Assembly: GCA_031315915.1 (NCBI GenBank)
Contig: JALDRK010000010.1
Coordinates: 51,623 to 115,622, forward strand
Reading direction: 5' to 3'
From: Nitrospirales bacterium
GTDB lineage: Bacteria; Nitrospirota; Nitrospiria; Nitrospirales; UBA8639
DNA: 64,000 nt
Positions 26,613-35,416 of this stretch are shown piece after piece. Within the stretch, counting starts at the first letter, position 1. Every line of letters begins with the position of its first letter. The translations under genes and the position numbers were made by a program. A model generated the notes under the pieces. That model was not told the origin of the DNA. It saw nothing but the letters and a program-made list of their open reading frames with translations, and made no database searches.

Positions 26613-26780
26613 TTAATTGGGGCCTTTTAAACGGTTTTTCACCAAGACCGTTCCCAGGTGGGGAAGCCTGACATTCCGACGGTATTCAAACCACCCGAAC
26701 ACCAATACGCCGCTTATCAATAACAATCCAACGATCACCGTACTCCAAAAACTCTCATCCATGAAATGCCACACGTCCAT
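26613..26780 (-). CDS. 55-residue single-pass membrane protein
   Basis: The frame reads MDVWHFMDESFW, then one hydrophobic helix (STVIVGLLLISGVLVFGW) and a basic tail (YRRNVRLPHLGTVLVKNR). GGAG precedes the ATG at 26780 by 9 bases. Size and layout resemble small assembly or accessory subunits of membrane complexes, but no family was identified. Confidence 0.55.
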   Translation of the reverse strand: MDVWHFMDESFWSTVIVGLLLISGVLVFGWFEYRRNVRLPHLGTVLVKNRLKGPN

Positions 26781-26978
26781 CAGAAAAAACTCCTATTTCC
26801 TTACATAACTTCAGTATTTTTTCGGAATTTTCTGCCGTTTCTTAAGAAATTCCGACCGGGTTGCCTCTTTATCATTGAATCTTGAAATGTGCACACCTCG
26901 CCCCATTTTTTGCTTAGGTAAAAAAATTTACTCATCGGGACATGATCTTACCGGTTTCTCGGTGGAACAGCCAACCGG

Positions 26979-26984
26979 TATAAT
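26979..26984 (+). promoter_or_regulatory. TATAAT box of a likely leaderless cupredoxin mRNA
   Basis: A perfect TATAAT ends 6 bases before ATG 26991. No Shine-Dalgarno is present, so transcription should begin at the start codon. No good -35 was seen. Confidence 0.5.
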
Positions 26985-26990
26985 ACCTAC

Positions 26991-27461
26991 ATGCGTATCA
27001 TTTCCCGACATTTTAATCATATTCCGACCTTTCTACTTATAGTTGGATTGTTGATGATCAACGGGTGGGGGACACCCACTGGGGCCGCAGGCCCCTCTGC
27101 CGTCAACCTGGCCCCCTCTGAGGCCGCCACGGAAAACCTTGTGACCCTCGATATTAGGACCAGAAAATTCGACCCGGAAACAATCACTCTGGCCCCGGAT
27201 CAAAAAACACGGCTGACAATAATCAACCATGACTCGGAATTACATGCATTCGTTCCCGTGGGCCTTCTGTCTCACACCCATATCAATGTGAGCGGCAATG
27301 GGGCCCCTCAATTCGGGAAAGAGGGATTATTGCGGGTATTACTCCCCACTAGAGGCCAAACGGACATTGTCTTTATTCCCACTCGTCCTGGGAATTACCC
27401 CTTTTTCTGTGATTTGCCCGGTCACGTCATGCGGGGAAATATCGTGGTACAGGAGAAGTAG
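26991..27461 (+). CDS. Periplasmic cupredoxin (plastocyanin/azurin-like)
   Basis: 156 residues. A signal peptide (FLLIVGLLMINGWGTPTGAAG) precedes a cupredoxin domain. The expected copper ligands are His in SELHAFVP, then Cys, His and Met in FFCDLPGHVM. Type-1 copper proteins carry electrons in the periplasm, and related domains occur in cytochrome c oxidases. It could serve an electron-transfer chain together with the cytochromes c of this window. Confidence 0.85.
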   Translation: MRIISRHFNHIPTFLLIVGLLMINGWGTPTGAAGPSAVNLAPSEAATENLVTLDIRTRKFDPETITLAPDQKTRLTIINHDSELHAFVPVGLLSHTHINVSGNGAPQFGKEGLLRVLLPTRGQTDIVFIPTRPGNYPFFCDLPGHVMRGNIVVQEK

Positions 27462-27561
27462 GGTATGCTACAGTAGCCACTTTGTCCGGCAGCGGAGGTC
27501 ATTATCTAGCCGTGGCCTACCCCCATTTGTTCATCATCCTTTGAAGGAGGATTCGCATTCC

Positions 27562-29325
27562 ATGCATACCGTTCGTAGCTTTTCAAATATTCACATATCG
27601 ATTCGCCCTCAAATGACTCATGCCTGTTCTCATGCGCGAACATGGATTTGCCGCCATTCCCTTACTCCCATGCTCCTGGGATTCGTGGCCATGACGGCTC
27701 TGTTCGGCTCCCCTCTAACGTCATGGGCCGCGGATGACGCGACCGCCGGTGACCCCAAAGCCATGTTGACCACCATTCGTGAGTACGCTCAAGCCGTGGG
27801 GAAGGCAGATCAGGTGGCCGCGGGACAACGGGATTTTGTGTGTCTGTTTAAAATGGCCCAACAACAATTATTGAAGGACGGGCAATTCCCCGACCCTCTT
27901 AATCCTGTGTATGAGTGGTGTGAACAACGTCGAATGGCCGCTCATAAGCGGATGATCAGTACGAAGGACCGTGCTTTGGATAATGTCTGGCCTGGTCCGG
28001 GCCAATTGGTCGACTTTGCGGATTTTCAACGGTTTTATATTGCCGAGACCAAAAGCCAGCAAATTGCATCATCGTTTTTTGTCATGTCGGCCATTGCCCG
28101 GCATGAACCGAATGCTCCATTCACCATCGAACTCGTAGATTCGGGTGCCTTGCCCCATGCATCCTTTCCCACTGCTGATGAGTCCGGCGTAATCGCGGCT
28201 CCGACCATGTTTGTCACCACCAAGATTACCTATCCCAATCCTTTAACCGCCCCCATCTCCAATGGCCCTGGCGTAGAGGATTGGGCTGTACCCTACAAAA
28301 AAGCCCAACGCGTGATTAAATCGGTGCAGGTGAAATGGGTGGTCCTTTCAGATCTCAAACGACTCGGGTTTCCCACCGATCGGGCGGTGTTGGATCTCCC
28401 GTTAGACGGCCAACATGGCACGACGATTCCATTTGTGGTGGATCTGGGTGGATTCGTCCAAAAATCCACCGAATGGTTTAGCGAACAAGACCAACCTGAC
28501 GCGATTGCCACGGGCATCCAACAGGCTCAGGAAGCGGCCAACATCCTGGATGCCATCATGCGGTTGAATCGAGTGCTCATGATCGGCCCAGACAATAAAC
28601 AGACGTTGGAAGTGTTTGCGGACCAATTGTACAAGGGGTTTTTGTCCTATGGAGGCCGATTGAACGGCGTCCACGTGAATGACCCTCGCTTGGCCCAACG
28701 GCTCAACGAACTCTATTGGACGGTTCAATCGCAAACAGACCGGTTTGACATGTCTCTGGGCATGGAAATCGGAGGCAAAGCGGAACCGATGCCGGCGGAT
28801 TATTTGTATCGCATGATTCCGGTTATGGAGGCGCTCGCGTCTTTGGAGCCCGGCGACTTTTCCAACCGTCGTCGCCTGTCGTCTACCTATCGCTGGACCA
28901 ACGATCAAATGGCGGCGTTGTCCTCTCCGCAAGAGCTCCTGACCGAAATCCCTTCCGAGCAACAAGAACTCCGTGTCGAAGTGATGCTGGAACTGGCCTG
29001 GGCCCGAATCGGAAAAGTTGCGTGGAATCGTCACTTCGACGACCCCGACATTCGCAAAGGCTATGAAAGCGCAAAACGGGCATTGGATCTCACCCAGGAC
29101 CCCTTGAACAAATTCACAGCGGCCTATGCCATGGCCTATAGCCTGGCCTTTCATGTCCCTCGTGACAATGAGGCCATGTTGAATTTATTGAAGGAAGCCC
29201 GTGAATGGTTCCAGAAGATTCCCGGCGCCACCCCCGACGCCTGGGCCTTTATGCTGAATAACGATACGCTCAAAGGTCTCGTGGATACCGATCCTGCATT
29301 CAAAGTGCTCTTAGCGGCCCGGTAA
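27562..29325 (+). CDS. Large secreted protein of unknown function
   Basis: 587 residues. GAAGGAGG lies before ATG 27562. A signal-type segment (LTPMLLGFVAMTALFGSPLTSWAAD) follows a basic, His-rich N-terminus. The body contains no recognised domain. The C-terminal third is helical and TPR-like (MLELAWARIGKVAWNR, YESAKRALDLTQDPLNKFTA, LLKEAREWFQKIPG). The product is probably periplasmic. A hairpin follows at 29351. It precedes the sigma54 activator by 126 bases. Confidence 0.6.
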   Translation: MHTVRSFSNIHISIRPQMTHACSHARTWICRHSLTPMLLGFVAMTALFGSPLTSWAADDATAGDPKAMLTTIREYAQAVGKADQVAAGQRDFVCLFKMAQQQLLKDGQFPDPLNPVYEWCEQRRMAAHKRMISTKDRALDNVWPGPGQLVDFADFQRFYIAETKSQQIASSFFVMSAIARHEPNAPFTIELVDSGALPHASFPTADESGVIAAPTMFVTTKITYPNPLTAPISNGPGVEDWAVPYKKAQRVIKSVQVKWVVLSDLKRLGFPTDRAVLDLPLDGQHGTTIPFVVDLGGFVQKSTEWFSEQDQPDAIATGIQQAQEAANILDAIMRLNRVLMIGPDNKQTLEVFADQLYKGFLSYGGRLNGVHVNDPRLAQRLNELYWTVQSQTDRFDMSLGMEIGGKAEPMPADYLYRMIPVMEALASLEPGDFSNRRRLSSTYRWTNDQMAALSSPQELLTEIPSEQQELRVEVMLELAWARIGKVAWNRHFDDPDIRKGYESAKRALDLTQDPLNKFTAAYAMAYSLAFHVPRDNEAMLNLLKEAREWFQKIPGATPDAWAFMLNNDTLKGLVDTDPAFKVLLAAR

Positions 29326-29350
29326 GTCCTGATCCTTTAACCATAGCGAG

Positions 29351-29388
29351 AGCCGGTCTCCGGAAACCGCTCAGGTTTCAGACCGGCT
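29351..29388 (+). terminator. Hairpin after the large secreted protein gene
   Basis: AGCCGGTCT...GGAAACC pairs with GGTTTC.AGACCGGCT across a short loop. No strong T-run follows, so it may be a 3' stabilising hairpin rather than an intrinsic terminator. Confidence 0.5.
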
Positions 29389-29451
29389 TCCGCAAATCGT
29401 CCTACGGGAGCCTGCATACATCCTTCCGCCGCTCCCTTTCGTTACGACGGC

Positions 29452-30834
29452 ATGGAACTCGACTTCCGAAAAAATCCCGGCATATTAAGCAACATGGTGG
29501 ATGTTATGGCCGATGGGGTCTTTACCGTCGATGCCAAGGGCCGGATCGTGGCCTGGAGTAGCGGGGCTGTGCGCATCACCGGATACTCGGCTAAAGATAT
29601 TATTGGACAATCCTGCCATATCCTGGAAGGCCAGAACTGTAAAGGCTTTCGGGTCCTGACAGACTTTCTGGATAATCCGACGCCCTATCCCTGGGGCATC
29701 TGCAATCAGGAATGTAAGGTCCTGGCCAAAGACGGAAGAGAAATCTACCTGTATGGCAACGTTTCCATTGTGAGGGACGAGCAGGGGACCGTGGCGGGGG
29801 CCATCGGCACGTTTACCGATCTCACCGCCTTTATTCTGAATAATCAAAAAATCGCGGTTCTCGAAGAACAGGCGAAATCCCGGGACGCCTTTCAACAACT
29901 GATCGGGAAAAGCCCACCGATGCAGGAAGTCTTCCGACGCCTGCGATTGGCAGCCCAGAGTGATGTCACGGTCTTGCTGACCGGCCAATCAGGAACCGGG
30001 AAAGAGCTTGCGGCACGAGCGATTCATGCCCTCAGTGACAGAAAAGATCGTCCCTTTTTTGCCATCAATTGCTCGGCCATTCCGGAAACCCTGCTGGAAA
30101 GTGAGTTGTTCGGCCATGTGAAAGGCGCCTTTACCGGCGCCATCCGAGATAAAATCGGCGTATTTCAGGCCGCCGATGGCGGGACCCTGTTTCTGGACGA
30201 AATCGGGGATACCAGTCCGCTCCTGCAACTGAAATTGTTGCGGGTTCTTCAGGAAAGTGAAATTAAACGGGTAGGGGACGAACGAGGAATCAAAGTCAAT
30301 GTTCGGTTGATTACCGCCACCAACCGCGACCTCAAGGCATTAATGGTTGAAGGCACAGTCCGGGAGGATTTTTATTATCGAATCCACGTTTTTGCCATTC
30401 ACTTGCCCCCTCTGAGAGAACGACGGGAAGATATTCCACTTCTGGTCCATCACTTTATGAAAGAAAATGCCAAGGTATTTAACCGGGATGTTCATGAAAT
30501 CGCCCGTGATGCGCTCAAGCGACTCCAGGAATATTCCTGGCCTGGGAATGTTCGTGAGTTGAAGAATGCCCTTGATCATGCCTTCGTGACCGTTAATGGC
30601 CCGGGAATCACACTTTTCGATCTTCCCCAGGACGTTCAACATCCTCCTGCTGATAACCGTGGGACCTCCCACACTCAAAGCTCGCTCAACTCATCCGAAG
30701 AGACCCGAATTCGGGAAGCCATGCAGCGCACCAAAGGGAATAAGACCGAAGCCGCCAAGATTCTGGGCTACAGTCGGGTAACCCTTTGGAAAAAGCTGAA
30801 ACAACTCGATCTCAATATTTCCACTTCCCTCTAA
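29452..30834 (+). CDS. PAS-domain sigma54 activator (FisR-like)
   Basis: 460 residues. The PAS domain (residues about 10-130) holds four Cys at 55, 63, 84 and 88 (GQSCHILEGQNC and GICNQEC). The AAA+ domain has Walker A GQSGTGKE, the sigma54 contact motif GAFTGA, Walker B LFLDEIGD, and SWPGNVRELKNAL. A Fis-type HTH (NKTEAAKILGYSRVTLWKKL) ends the protein. FisR of Cupriavidus senses sulfane sulfur through Cys and activates pdo; the layout and the target gene just downstream fit that role. Binding sites and a sigma54 promoter follow at 30859 and 31004. Confidence 0.9.
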   Translation: MELDFRKNPGILSNMVDVMADGVFTVDAKGRIVAWSSGAVRITGYSAKDIIGQSCHILEGQNCKGFRVLTDFLDNPTPYPWGICNQECKVLAKDGREIYLYGNVSIVRDEQGTVAGAIGTFTDLTAFILNNQKIAVLEEQAKSRDAFQQLIGKSPPMQEVFRRLRLAAQSDVTVLLTGQSGTGKELAARAIHALSDRKDRPFFAINCSAIPETLLESELFGHVKGAFTGAIRDKIGVFQAADGGTLFLDEIGDTSPLLQLKLLRVLQESEIKRVGDERGIKVNVRLITATNRDLKALMVEGTVREDFYYRIHVFAIHLPPLRERREDIPLLVHHFMKENAKVFNRDVHEIARDALKRLQEYSWPGNVRELKNALDHAFVTVNGPGITLFDLPQDVQHPPADNRGTSHTQSSLNSSEETRIREAMQRTKGNKTEAAKILGYSRVTLWKKLKQLDLNISTSL

Positions 30835-30858
30835 CCAATTTTTTCTCAACTTGCATAT

Positions 30859-30885
30859 CGTTAATCGTTAACTTAACGATTAACG
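30859..30885 (+). promoter_or_regulatory. CGTTAA inverted-repeat enhancer site 1
   Basis: Two 13-base arms form a perfect inverted repeat with a one-base centre: CGTTAATCGTTAA, then C, then its complement. It is preceded by TTGCAT at 30851. Its centre lies about 130 bases upstream of the sigma54 -24 element, the usual enhancer distance. The same TTGCAT-N2-CGTTAA arrangement recurs at 40667. Confidence 0.75.
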
Positions 30886-31003
30886 AATTCTGTCCAGCTA
30901 CAGATAGAATTTACTTATCGCCATGGTGGAATGGATTCCACTAATTAATTTTAAGTTATTGTTATTTATAGTTTTTTTAATTAGTTTACGAAATTAAACA
31001 ACA

Positions 31004-31019
31004 TGGCACGATGGTTGCT
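31004..31019 (+). promoter_or_regulatory. Sigma54 promoter of the persulfide dioxygenase operon
   Basis: TGGCACG-N4-TTGCT is a full match to the -24/-12 consensus. The predicted start of transcription near 31031 lies downstream of the ATG at 31028, which excludes that codon and supports GTG 31103. Confidence 0.9.
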
Positions 31020-31102
31020 GATAATTTATGGTGATCGAACATGCGAAAAATATGAAAAATGAACATCCGTTTACTAAATTACCAGAAAAAAGGGAGTCAA
31101 CC

Positions 31103-32533
31103 GTGATCCTGAAACAGTTCTACTTACACTGTTTGGCCCATGCCTCCTATATGATTGCAGACGAACAGACCAAAACCGCCCTTGTGGTCGATCCTCAACG
31201 GGACATCGATCAATACCTTCAGGAAGCCCAACTTCACGGGTGGACAATCCGCTATGTATTTCTCACCCACTTCCATGCGGATTTTTTAGCCGGACACCTT
31301 GAACTCCAACGTCGGACGGGCGCTGAAATTTGTCTGGGTGCCAAAGCCCAAACTGATTTTCCCATGAGACCCTTTCGGGATGGGGAGCTTCTGGAATTCG
31401 GGTCCGTGCGAATCAAGGTGCTGGAAACCCCGGGACATACGCCGGAAAGCATTTCATTGGCCGTCTATGATTTAGGCAAACGTCACGACAGACCACATAG
31501 CGTTCTGACCGGCGACACGTTATTTATCGGCGATGTGGGAAGACCCGACCTGATGGCCTCGGTAGGGATGACCGCTCAGGAACTTGGGGAACAACTATAT
31601 GATTCCCTCAGGAAAAAGCTCATGCCGCTTCCCGACGAAACCCTGGTATACCCGGCTCATGGAGCGGGGTCCATGTGCGGAAAAAACCTGAGCAGTGAAA
31701 CCGTTTCGACGCTGGGCAAACAACGATGGGAAAATTATGCGCTCCAACCCATGACTAAGGAGGCCTTTGTCAGGATGGTCACCGCCGATCAGCCCGAAGC
31801 TCCGGCCTATTTCGGCTACGACGCGCAGATGAACCGGGAAACCCACCGGACACTAGAAGAGGTGGTCAAGGGGAGTTTAATCCCTCTCTCGTTAGATACG
31901 GTACTGGAACGCCAACAACAAAGTGACCAGGTACTTGATGTCAGAAAGCCGGTGGATTACGCAGGTGGACATCTCAAAGGCAGCATCAATATCGGGTTGG
32001 CAGGGAAATTTGCGACTTGGGCCGGCACGCTGTTGGGCCCCAAACAGCCCATCATTATTATTGCCGAACCCGGGCAGGAACGAGAGGCCATCCAACGATT
32101 AGGCCGTATCGGGTTTGACCAGGTGGTGGGTTATCTCGATGGGGGTATGCAAGCGTTGGCTGACAGACCCGACTTGCTTCGGAAAGGCCAACGGATCTCT
32201 GCCCAATCGCTTGCGGAATTGTTGACGACCTCGAACCCACCGATCGTTCTCGATGTACGAGCAGAAAGCGAATGGAAGGCCGGACACATTGACCGGAGCC
32301 TCAACATCCCCTTGCCGCATCTGGCGGATCACATTCATCAACTTCCGGTCGGTACACCCGTCGTGGTGCATTGCGCGAGCGGATATCGATCATCCGCAGC
32401 CATGGGAATTCTGGAGAAGGCCGGACGGACCGATGCCATGGATTTAATGGGAGGATACGACGCCTGGCTGACCACATGGGGACAACCCCGACATCGACAA
32501 TCCTCGAAATGTGCCACCACATGTGCGAATTAA
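31103..32533 (+). CDS. Persulfide dioxygenase-rhodanese fusion
   Basis: 476 residues. The N-terminal MBL domain of the ETHE1/Blh type has THFHADFLAGH, GHTPES, LTGDTLFIGDVGRPDL and YPAHGAG; it oxidises glutathione persulfide to sulfite using Fe(II) and O2. Two rhodanese domains follow. The first lacks the active Cys (IIIIAEPGQE); the second has it (VVHCASGYRSS). GTG 31103 follows GGGAG and starts at the family N-terminus (ILKQFYLHCLAHASYMI). Confidence 0.9.
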   Translation: MILKQFYLHCLAHASYMIADEQTKTALVVDPQRDIDQYLQEAQLHGWTIRYVFLTHFHADFLAGHLELQRRTGAEICLGAKAQTDFPMRPFRDGELLEFGSVRIKVLETPGHTPESISLAVYDLGKRHDRPHSVLTGDTLFIGDVGRPDLMASVGMTAQELGEQLYDSLRKKLMPLPDETLVYPAHGAGSMCGKNLSSETVSTLGKQRWENYALQPMTKEAFVRMVTADQPEAPAYFGYDAQMNRETHRTLEEVVKGSLIPLSLDTVLERQQQSDQVLDVRKPVDYAGGHLKGSINIGLAGKFATWAGTLLGPKQPIIIIAEPGQEREAIQRLGRIGFDQVVGYLDGGMQALADRPDLLRKGQRISAQSLAELLTTSNPPIVLDVRAESEWKAGHIDRSLNIPLPHLADHIHQLPVGTPVVVHCASGYRSSAAMGILEKAGRTDAMDLMGGYDAWLTTWGQPRHRQSSKCATTCAN

Positions 32534-32549
32534 GGGAGAGGACATAACT

Positions 32550-33101
32550 ATGAACACACTACTCACGGGCCCGGATACCTCGACCTCAGAGCCAACGCAG
32601 ACCGTATCCCCCATAAAACAGGAACCTTTGTATATCGATGTTCGCACCCCTCAGGAATTTGAAACGGCCCATATTCCAGGATCGAAAAATTTCCCCTTGC
32701 CGGATTTATTGTCCCGATTGGATGAACTCAAACGGTTGTCACAAAACCGGCCGATGATGCTCATATGCCGAACGCAGAATCGGGTCAAGCAGGCATACGA
32801 TGTGCTCACCAGCCACGGCATACCCGAGTGCACGATTCTGCCCGGCGGCATCACCGAGTGGATCAAGGAGGGAAAACCGGTCATACGAGGACAACACCGA
32901 TTGTCCCTGGAAGGCCAGGTTCGAGCCATTGCCGGTGGCCTGGTTCTATTGGGAGTGGGATTCAGCGTGACGGTCCATTGGGGATTTCTTCTTCTCCCAA
33001 CCCTGGTGGGTCTGGGTCTTCTACATGCGGGGCTGACCGATTCCTGTTTAATGGGCATGTTGTTGTCCAAGCTTTCCTATAACCGAACCGGAATCTCATG
33101 A
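32550..33101 (+). CDS. Membrane rhodanese with DUF2892-type tail
   Basis: 183 residues. The rhodanese domain is YIDVRTPQEFETAHIPGSKN with active-site Cys in MLICRTQNRV. It is followed by two hydrophobic helices in the DUF2892 style (GLVLLGVGFSVTVHWGFLLL and GLLHAGLTDSCLMGMLL). It would accept or deliver sulfane sulfur at the inner membrane. AGGGAGAGG precedes ATG 32550. It lies 16 bases after the dioxygenase gene and should share its transcript. Confidence 0.85.
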   Translation: MNTLLTGPDTSTSEPTQTVSPIKQEPLYIDVRTPQEFETAHIPGSKNFPLPDLLSRLDELKRLSQNRPMMLICRTQNRVKQAYDVLTSHGIPECTILPGGITEWIKEGKPVIRGQHRLSLEGQVRAIAGGLVLLGVGFSVTVHWGFLLLPTLVGLGLLHAGLTDSCLMGMLLSKLSYNRTGIS

Positions 33102-33156
33102 CACGATGACCGGTCGCGGGGAAACCTTTTCTGACCTCTTGTAAAGGGAGGAAACG

Positions 33157-33339
33157 ATGAAATGTCCACGATGCCAAGGATTTGTTATTCATGACCAGAT
33201 TTGGAGTTCCACGGACAATCTCAGGACGCTACCCATCTTGCGATGTCTGAATTGTGGGGAAACCATCGAAGACGGGATTATCCGGAATCGACACAAACCG
33301 GAACTTGTGAACAGCTTGACCGCCGCCAAATCGGGCTAA
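33157..33339 (+). CDS. 60-residue zinc-ribbon protein A
   Basis: MKCPRCQG near the start and LRCLNCGE later give two CxxC pairs of a zinc ribbon, then a polar tail with RNRHKPE. AAGGGAGG precedes the ATG. A related protein is encoded at 49824-50051 (MNCARCNG, YRCVMCGN, then HRDG). Function unknown; such proteins may regulate or bind nucleic acid. Confidence 0.7.
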   Translation: MKCPRCQGFVIHDQIWSSTDNLRTLPILRCLNCGETIEDGIIRNRHKPELVNSLTAAKSG

Positions 33340-33471
33340 AATAAATCTCACATTACAATCGCTGTATCGCAGAATATAGCGTTCGTTCACGGATGCAGGT
33401 AACATTGATATCTTTGACGACACACATGAGACCCATACCGGGTTTCACTTTCAACCATAAAGGAGGTTGCT

Positions 33472-33990
33472 ATGCATCGTTCAATGCGTTCAATGATCAT
33501 GATGGGAGCATTGAGTCTTCTGGCTATGGGAATGATGATCACTCCGGCCATGAGTGAGGAAGGAGGACCAGCCGATGGGTTTGGCCTTCACGTCCAAGCC
33601 CCCCATATGATGGCGGATGGAACCATTGGCGGTCCCTATCATCATTATTGTAAGGGCATTTCTGATGAAATGATTCAATGCCTGCTGTTTCCTTCAACTG
33701 ATCCCAAAGCCCCATTAGTGGGAATTGAATATTTTGTTGGAAAAGAGCTGGCTCGCAAAGAAATTCCGCTCATTACGTGGAACCGCAATTTCCATGATCA
33801 TGCAGTGGAAATTGCGGGTGGTCGCGTGAAAATTCTTGACATTGCAGACGAAAATAAAGTCAAGGAAATCGCCGAGGCTGCAGGAAAAACTGACGGGATT
33901 ATTTTTCACCTTTGGCCGGAAGGCAAGAAAGTGCCGGATGGAACCGTCAGCATTCCAAACGCAATTGGTCACCAATTTCGGACAGAGTAA
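33472..33990 (+). CDS. Secreted DUF1264 protein
   Basis: 172 residues. AAGGAGG lies before ATG 33472. A signal peptide (MIMMGALSLLAMGMMITPAMS) precedes the DUF1264 domain (FGLHVQAPHMMADGTIGGPY, HHYCKGISDEMIQC, VGIEYFVGKELARK). The family is of unknown role; plant members are oil-body-associated. It sits inside the sulfur island between zinc-ribbon A and a cytochrome c. Confidence 0.8.
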   Translation: MHRSMRSMIMMGALSLLAMGMMITPAMSEEGGPADGFGLHVQAPHMMADGTIGGPYHHYCKGISDEMIQCLLFPSTDPKAPLVGIEYFVGKELARKEIPLITWNRNFHDHAVEIAGGRVKILDIADENKVKEIAEAAGKTDGIIFHLWPEGKKVPDGTVSIPNAIGHQFRTE

Positions 33991-34000
33991 GACTTCTCAT

Positions 34001-34024
34001 CCGGGGAGCCTTTTGGCTCCCCGG
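34001..34024 (+). terminator. Strong hairpin between DUF1264 and cytochrome c genes
   Basis: CCGGGGAGCC (34001-34010), loop TTTT and GGCTCCCCGG (34015-34024) form a perfect 10-bp stem. There is no downstream T-run. It may attenuate read-through or stabilise the upstream mRNA. Confidence 0.6.
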
Positions 34025-34058
34025 ATTCAACTTCACCCGGAACAAGCCGTGTAGCGGA

Positions 34059-34508
34059 ATGAAATACTTTTTTAGACTCTTCGTTTCCCTTTGTTGCACC
34101 ATTTTCGTATTCAGCGCTGGAGCGGGCGCCGGCGATAAAGAGGTTTTAAAACCCCGGGTACCCGCCAACCAAATTGAAGAAGTTCGGACTTGGAAGAATC
34201 CTTTCCCCTCGACCCCTCAGAATATTGAGAAAGGCCAAAAGGTTTTTCATTCCAAGGGGTTTTGCGTCACATGTCATGGTCAAGACGGAAAAGGGCTTGG
34301 AAATATCCCTGGCCTACGTGGCAAACTGCCACGAAATTTTACGGATACCACCTGGCAGGCCGCCAGAACGGACGGAGAGTTATTTTGGATCCTCAAAAAC
34401 GGAAGCCCGGGCACGGATATGGCTTCATTCATCCCTCTGGTGTTGACTGAAGAAGAAGCCTGGCATGTGCTACTATACGTCCGGTCTTTTGGACAGAGTC
34501 AGAATTGA
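34059..34508 (+). CDS. Monohaem cytochrome c
   Basis: 149 residues. A signal peptide (FFRLFVSLCCTIFVFSAGAGA) precedes a class I c-type domain with haem site CVTCH in KGFCVTCHGQDGKG and a Met region TDMASFIPL. The protein resembles small periplasmic electron carriers. ATG 34059 follows AGCGG weakly. Confidence 0.85.
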   Translation: MKYFFRLFVSLCCTIFVFSAGAGAGDKEVLKPRVPANQIEEVRTWKNPFPSTPQNIEKGQKVFHSKGFCVTCHGQDGKGLGNIPGLRGKLPRNFTDTTWQAARTDGELFWILKNGSPGTDMASFIPLVLTEEEAWHVLLYVRSFGQSQN

Positions 34509-34768
34509 CCGTAGGTAACCTTGCCTGCATGGTTTTTTAGGTTGGGATACACATTCGGGATCGTTCAGGGTATGATGTGGCAAGAGCATAAGGACCATTC
34601 TACCGAGAGAAAGTCCGCCATGCTCCTGCAACCACTAAATTGGAAAGGAAAGAAACGGCTGCCCCCCATGGAATTGCGGTCGTGAAATAGGATTGAATGT
34701 CGGTCTCGGGATGACCTCGTTTCCGAGGTCCTTACCAGATCACGGTAAAAATAAGGAGGACATTACGT

Positions 34769-35176
34769 ATGAACGGATTGTCTGTACTGGTCTTCAGTGC
34801 GTGGCTGCTCCACAGCCCCCTTAATGTTTCGGTGCAGTCCGCAGTTCCATCCCTACCCCCCGAGCCCGATGATAGCCAGCGTATCGATGAAATCTATGAC
34901 CAGGAATCCCGTCTGTTCCTTTCCTTATATTCACTTGAAGGCAATGGAAAGGTAGATTACGTCACCGGTCGAACCGTCCAGGATCACGTTCGAAGTTCCT
35001 ATGGGAATCCCGTGTATTATCTTCCGGAACACCCGTTGTTTTATTGGTGGAACCATACGATGTTTAACGATCCCCAACTGGATGGGGTGAACGGTAATGA
35101 ACTGGTGTATCAGGAAGATACCGAATTCGATGTCACCCGGTATAAACCCTGCCTCTTCAACGGGCAACCCTGTTAG
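34769..35176 (+). CDS. Secreted protein of unknown function
   Basis: 135 residues. AAGGAGG precedes the ATG. A weak signal peptide (LSVLVFSAWLLHSPLNVSVQS) precedes an acidic, Tyr-rich body (YYLPEHPLFYWWNHTMF, DPQLDGVNGNELVYQ) with two Cys near the end (CLFNGQPC). No family was recognised. A small hairpin (GACCTCG, loop TTTC, CGAGGTC at 34713-34730) lies in the 5' region. Confidence 0.55.
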   Translation: MNGLSVLVFSAWLLHSPLNVSVQSAVPSLPPEPDDSQRIDEIYDQESRLFLSLYSLEGNGKVDYVTGRTVQDHVRSSYGNPVYYLPEHPLFYWWNHTMFNDPQLDGVNGNELVYQEDTEFDVTRYKPCLFNGQPC

Positions 35177-35416
35177 GATAGTGGTTTTGTAGCAGAAACC
35201 TCTCTCCGCAAAACTTTCTTATCCTTCGCCCTGGTGTTCATCAGGGTAATGGATGTTACGCTGTTCGGTTACAGTTGGGGATTTGTAAAAGCGCAATACT
35301 GGCAATTCCCAGTCAGTTTCGATTCTAACAAAGCCTTGAATCTACAACGTATTGATGTTCTCAGTTTCAAGTTTGACGAAACGCGAGGCCAGGCAATCAA
35401 CCAGAAAGAACGCCCC

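Noticed and set aside
26617..26808. Plus-strand 63-codon open frame
   Set aside because: It is the shadow of the 55-residue minus-strand membrane protein, which has a ribosome-binding site and a clear helix.
27298..27561. N-terminal extension of the large secreted protein to 27298
   Set aside because: It overlaps the cupredoxin gene in another frame; ATG 27562 has GAAGGAGG and a signal peptide.
31028..31102. ATG start at 31028 for the persulfide dioxygenase
   Set aside because: The sigma54 promoter at 31004-31019 would start transcription near 31031, after that codon; GTG 31103 has a good ribosome-binding site and the family N-terminus.
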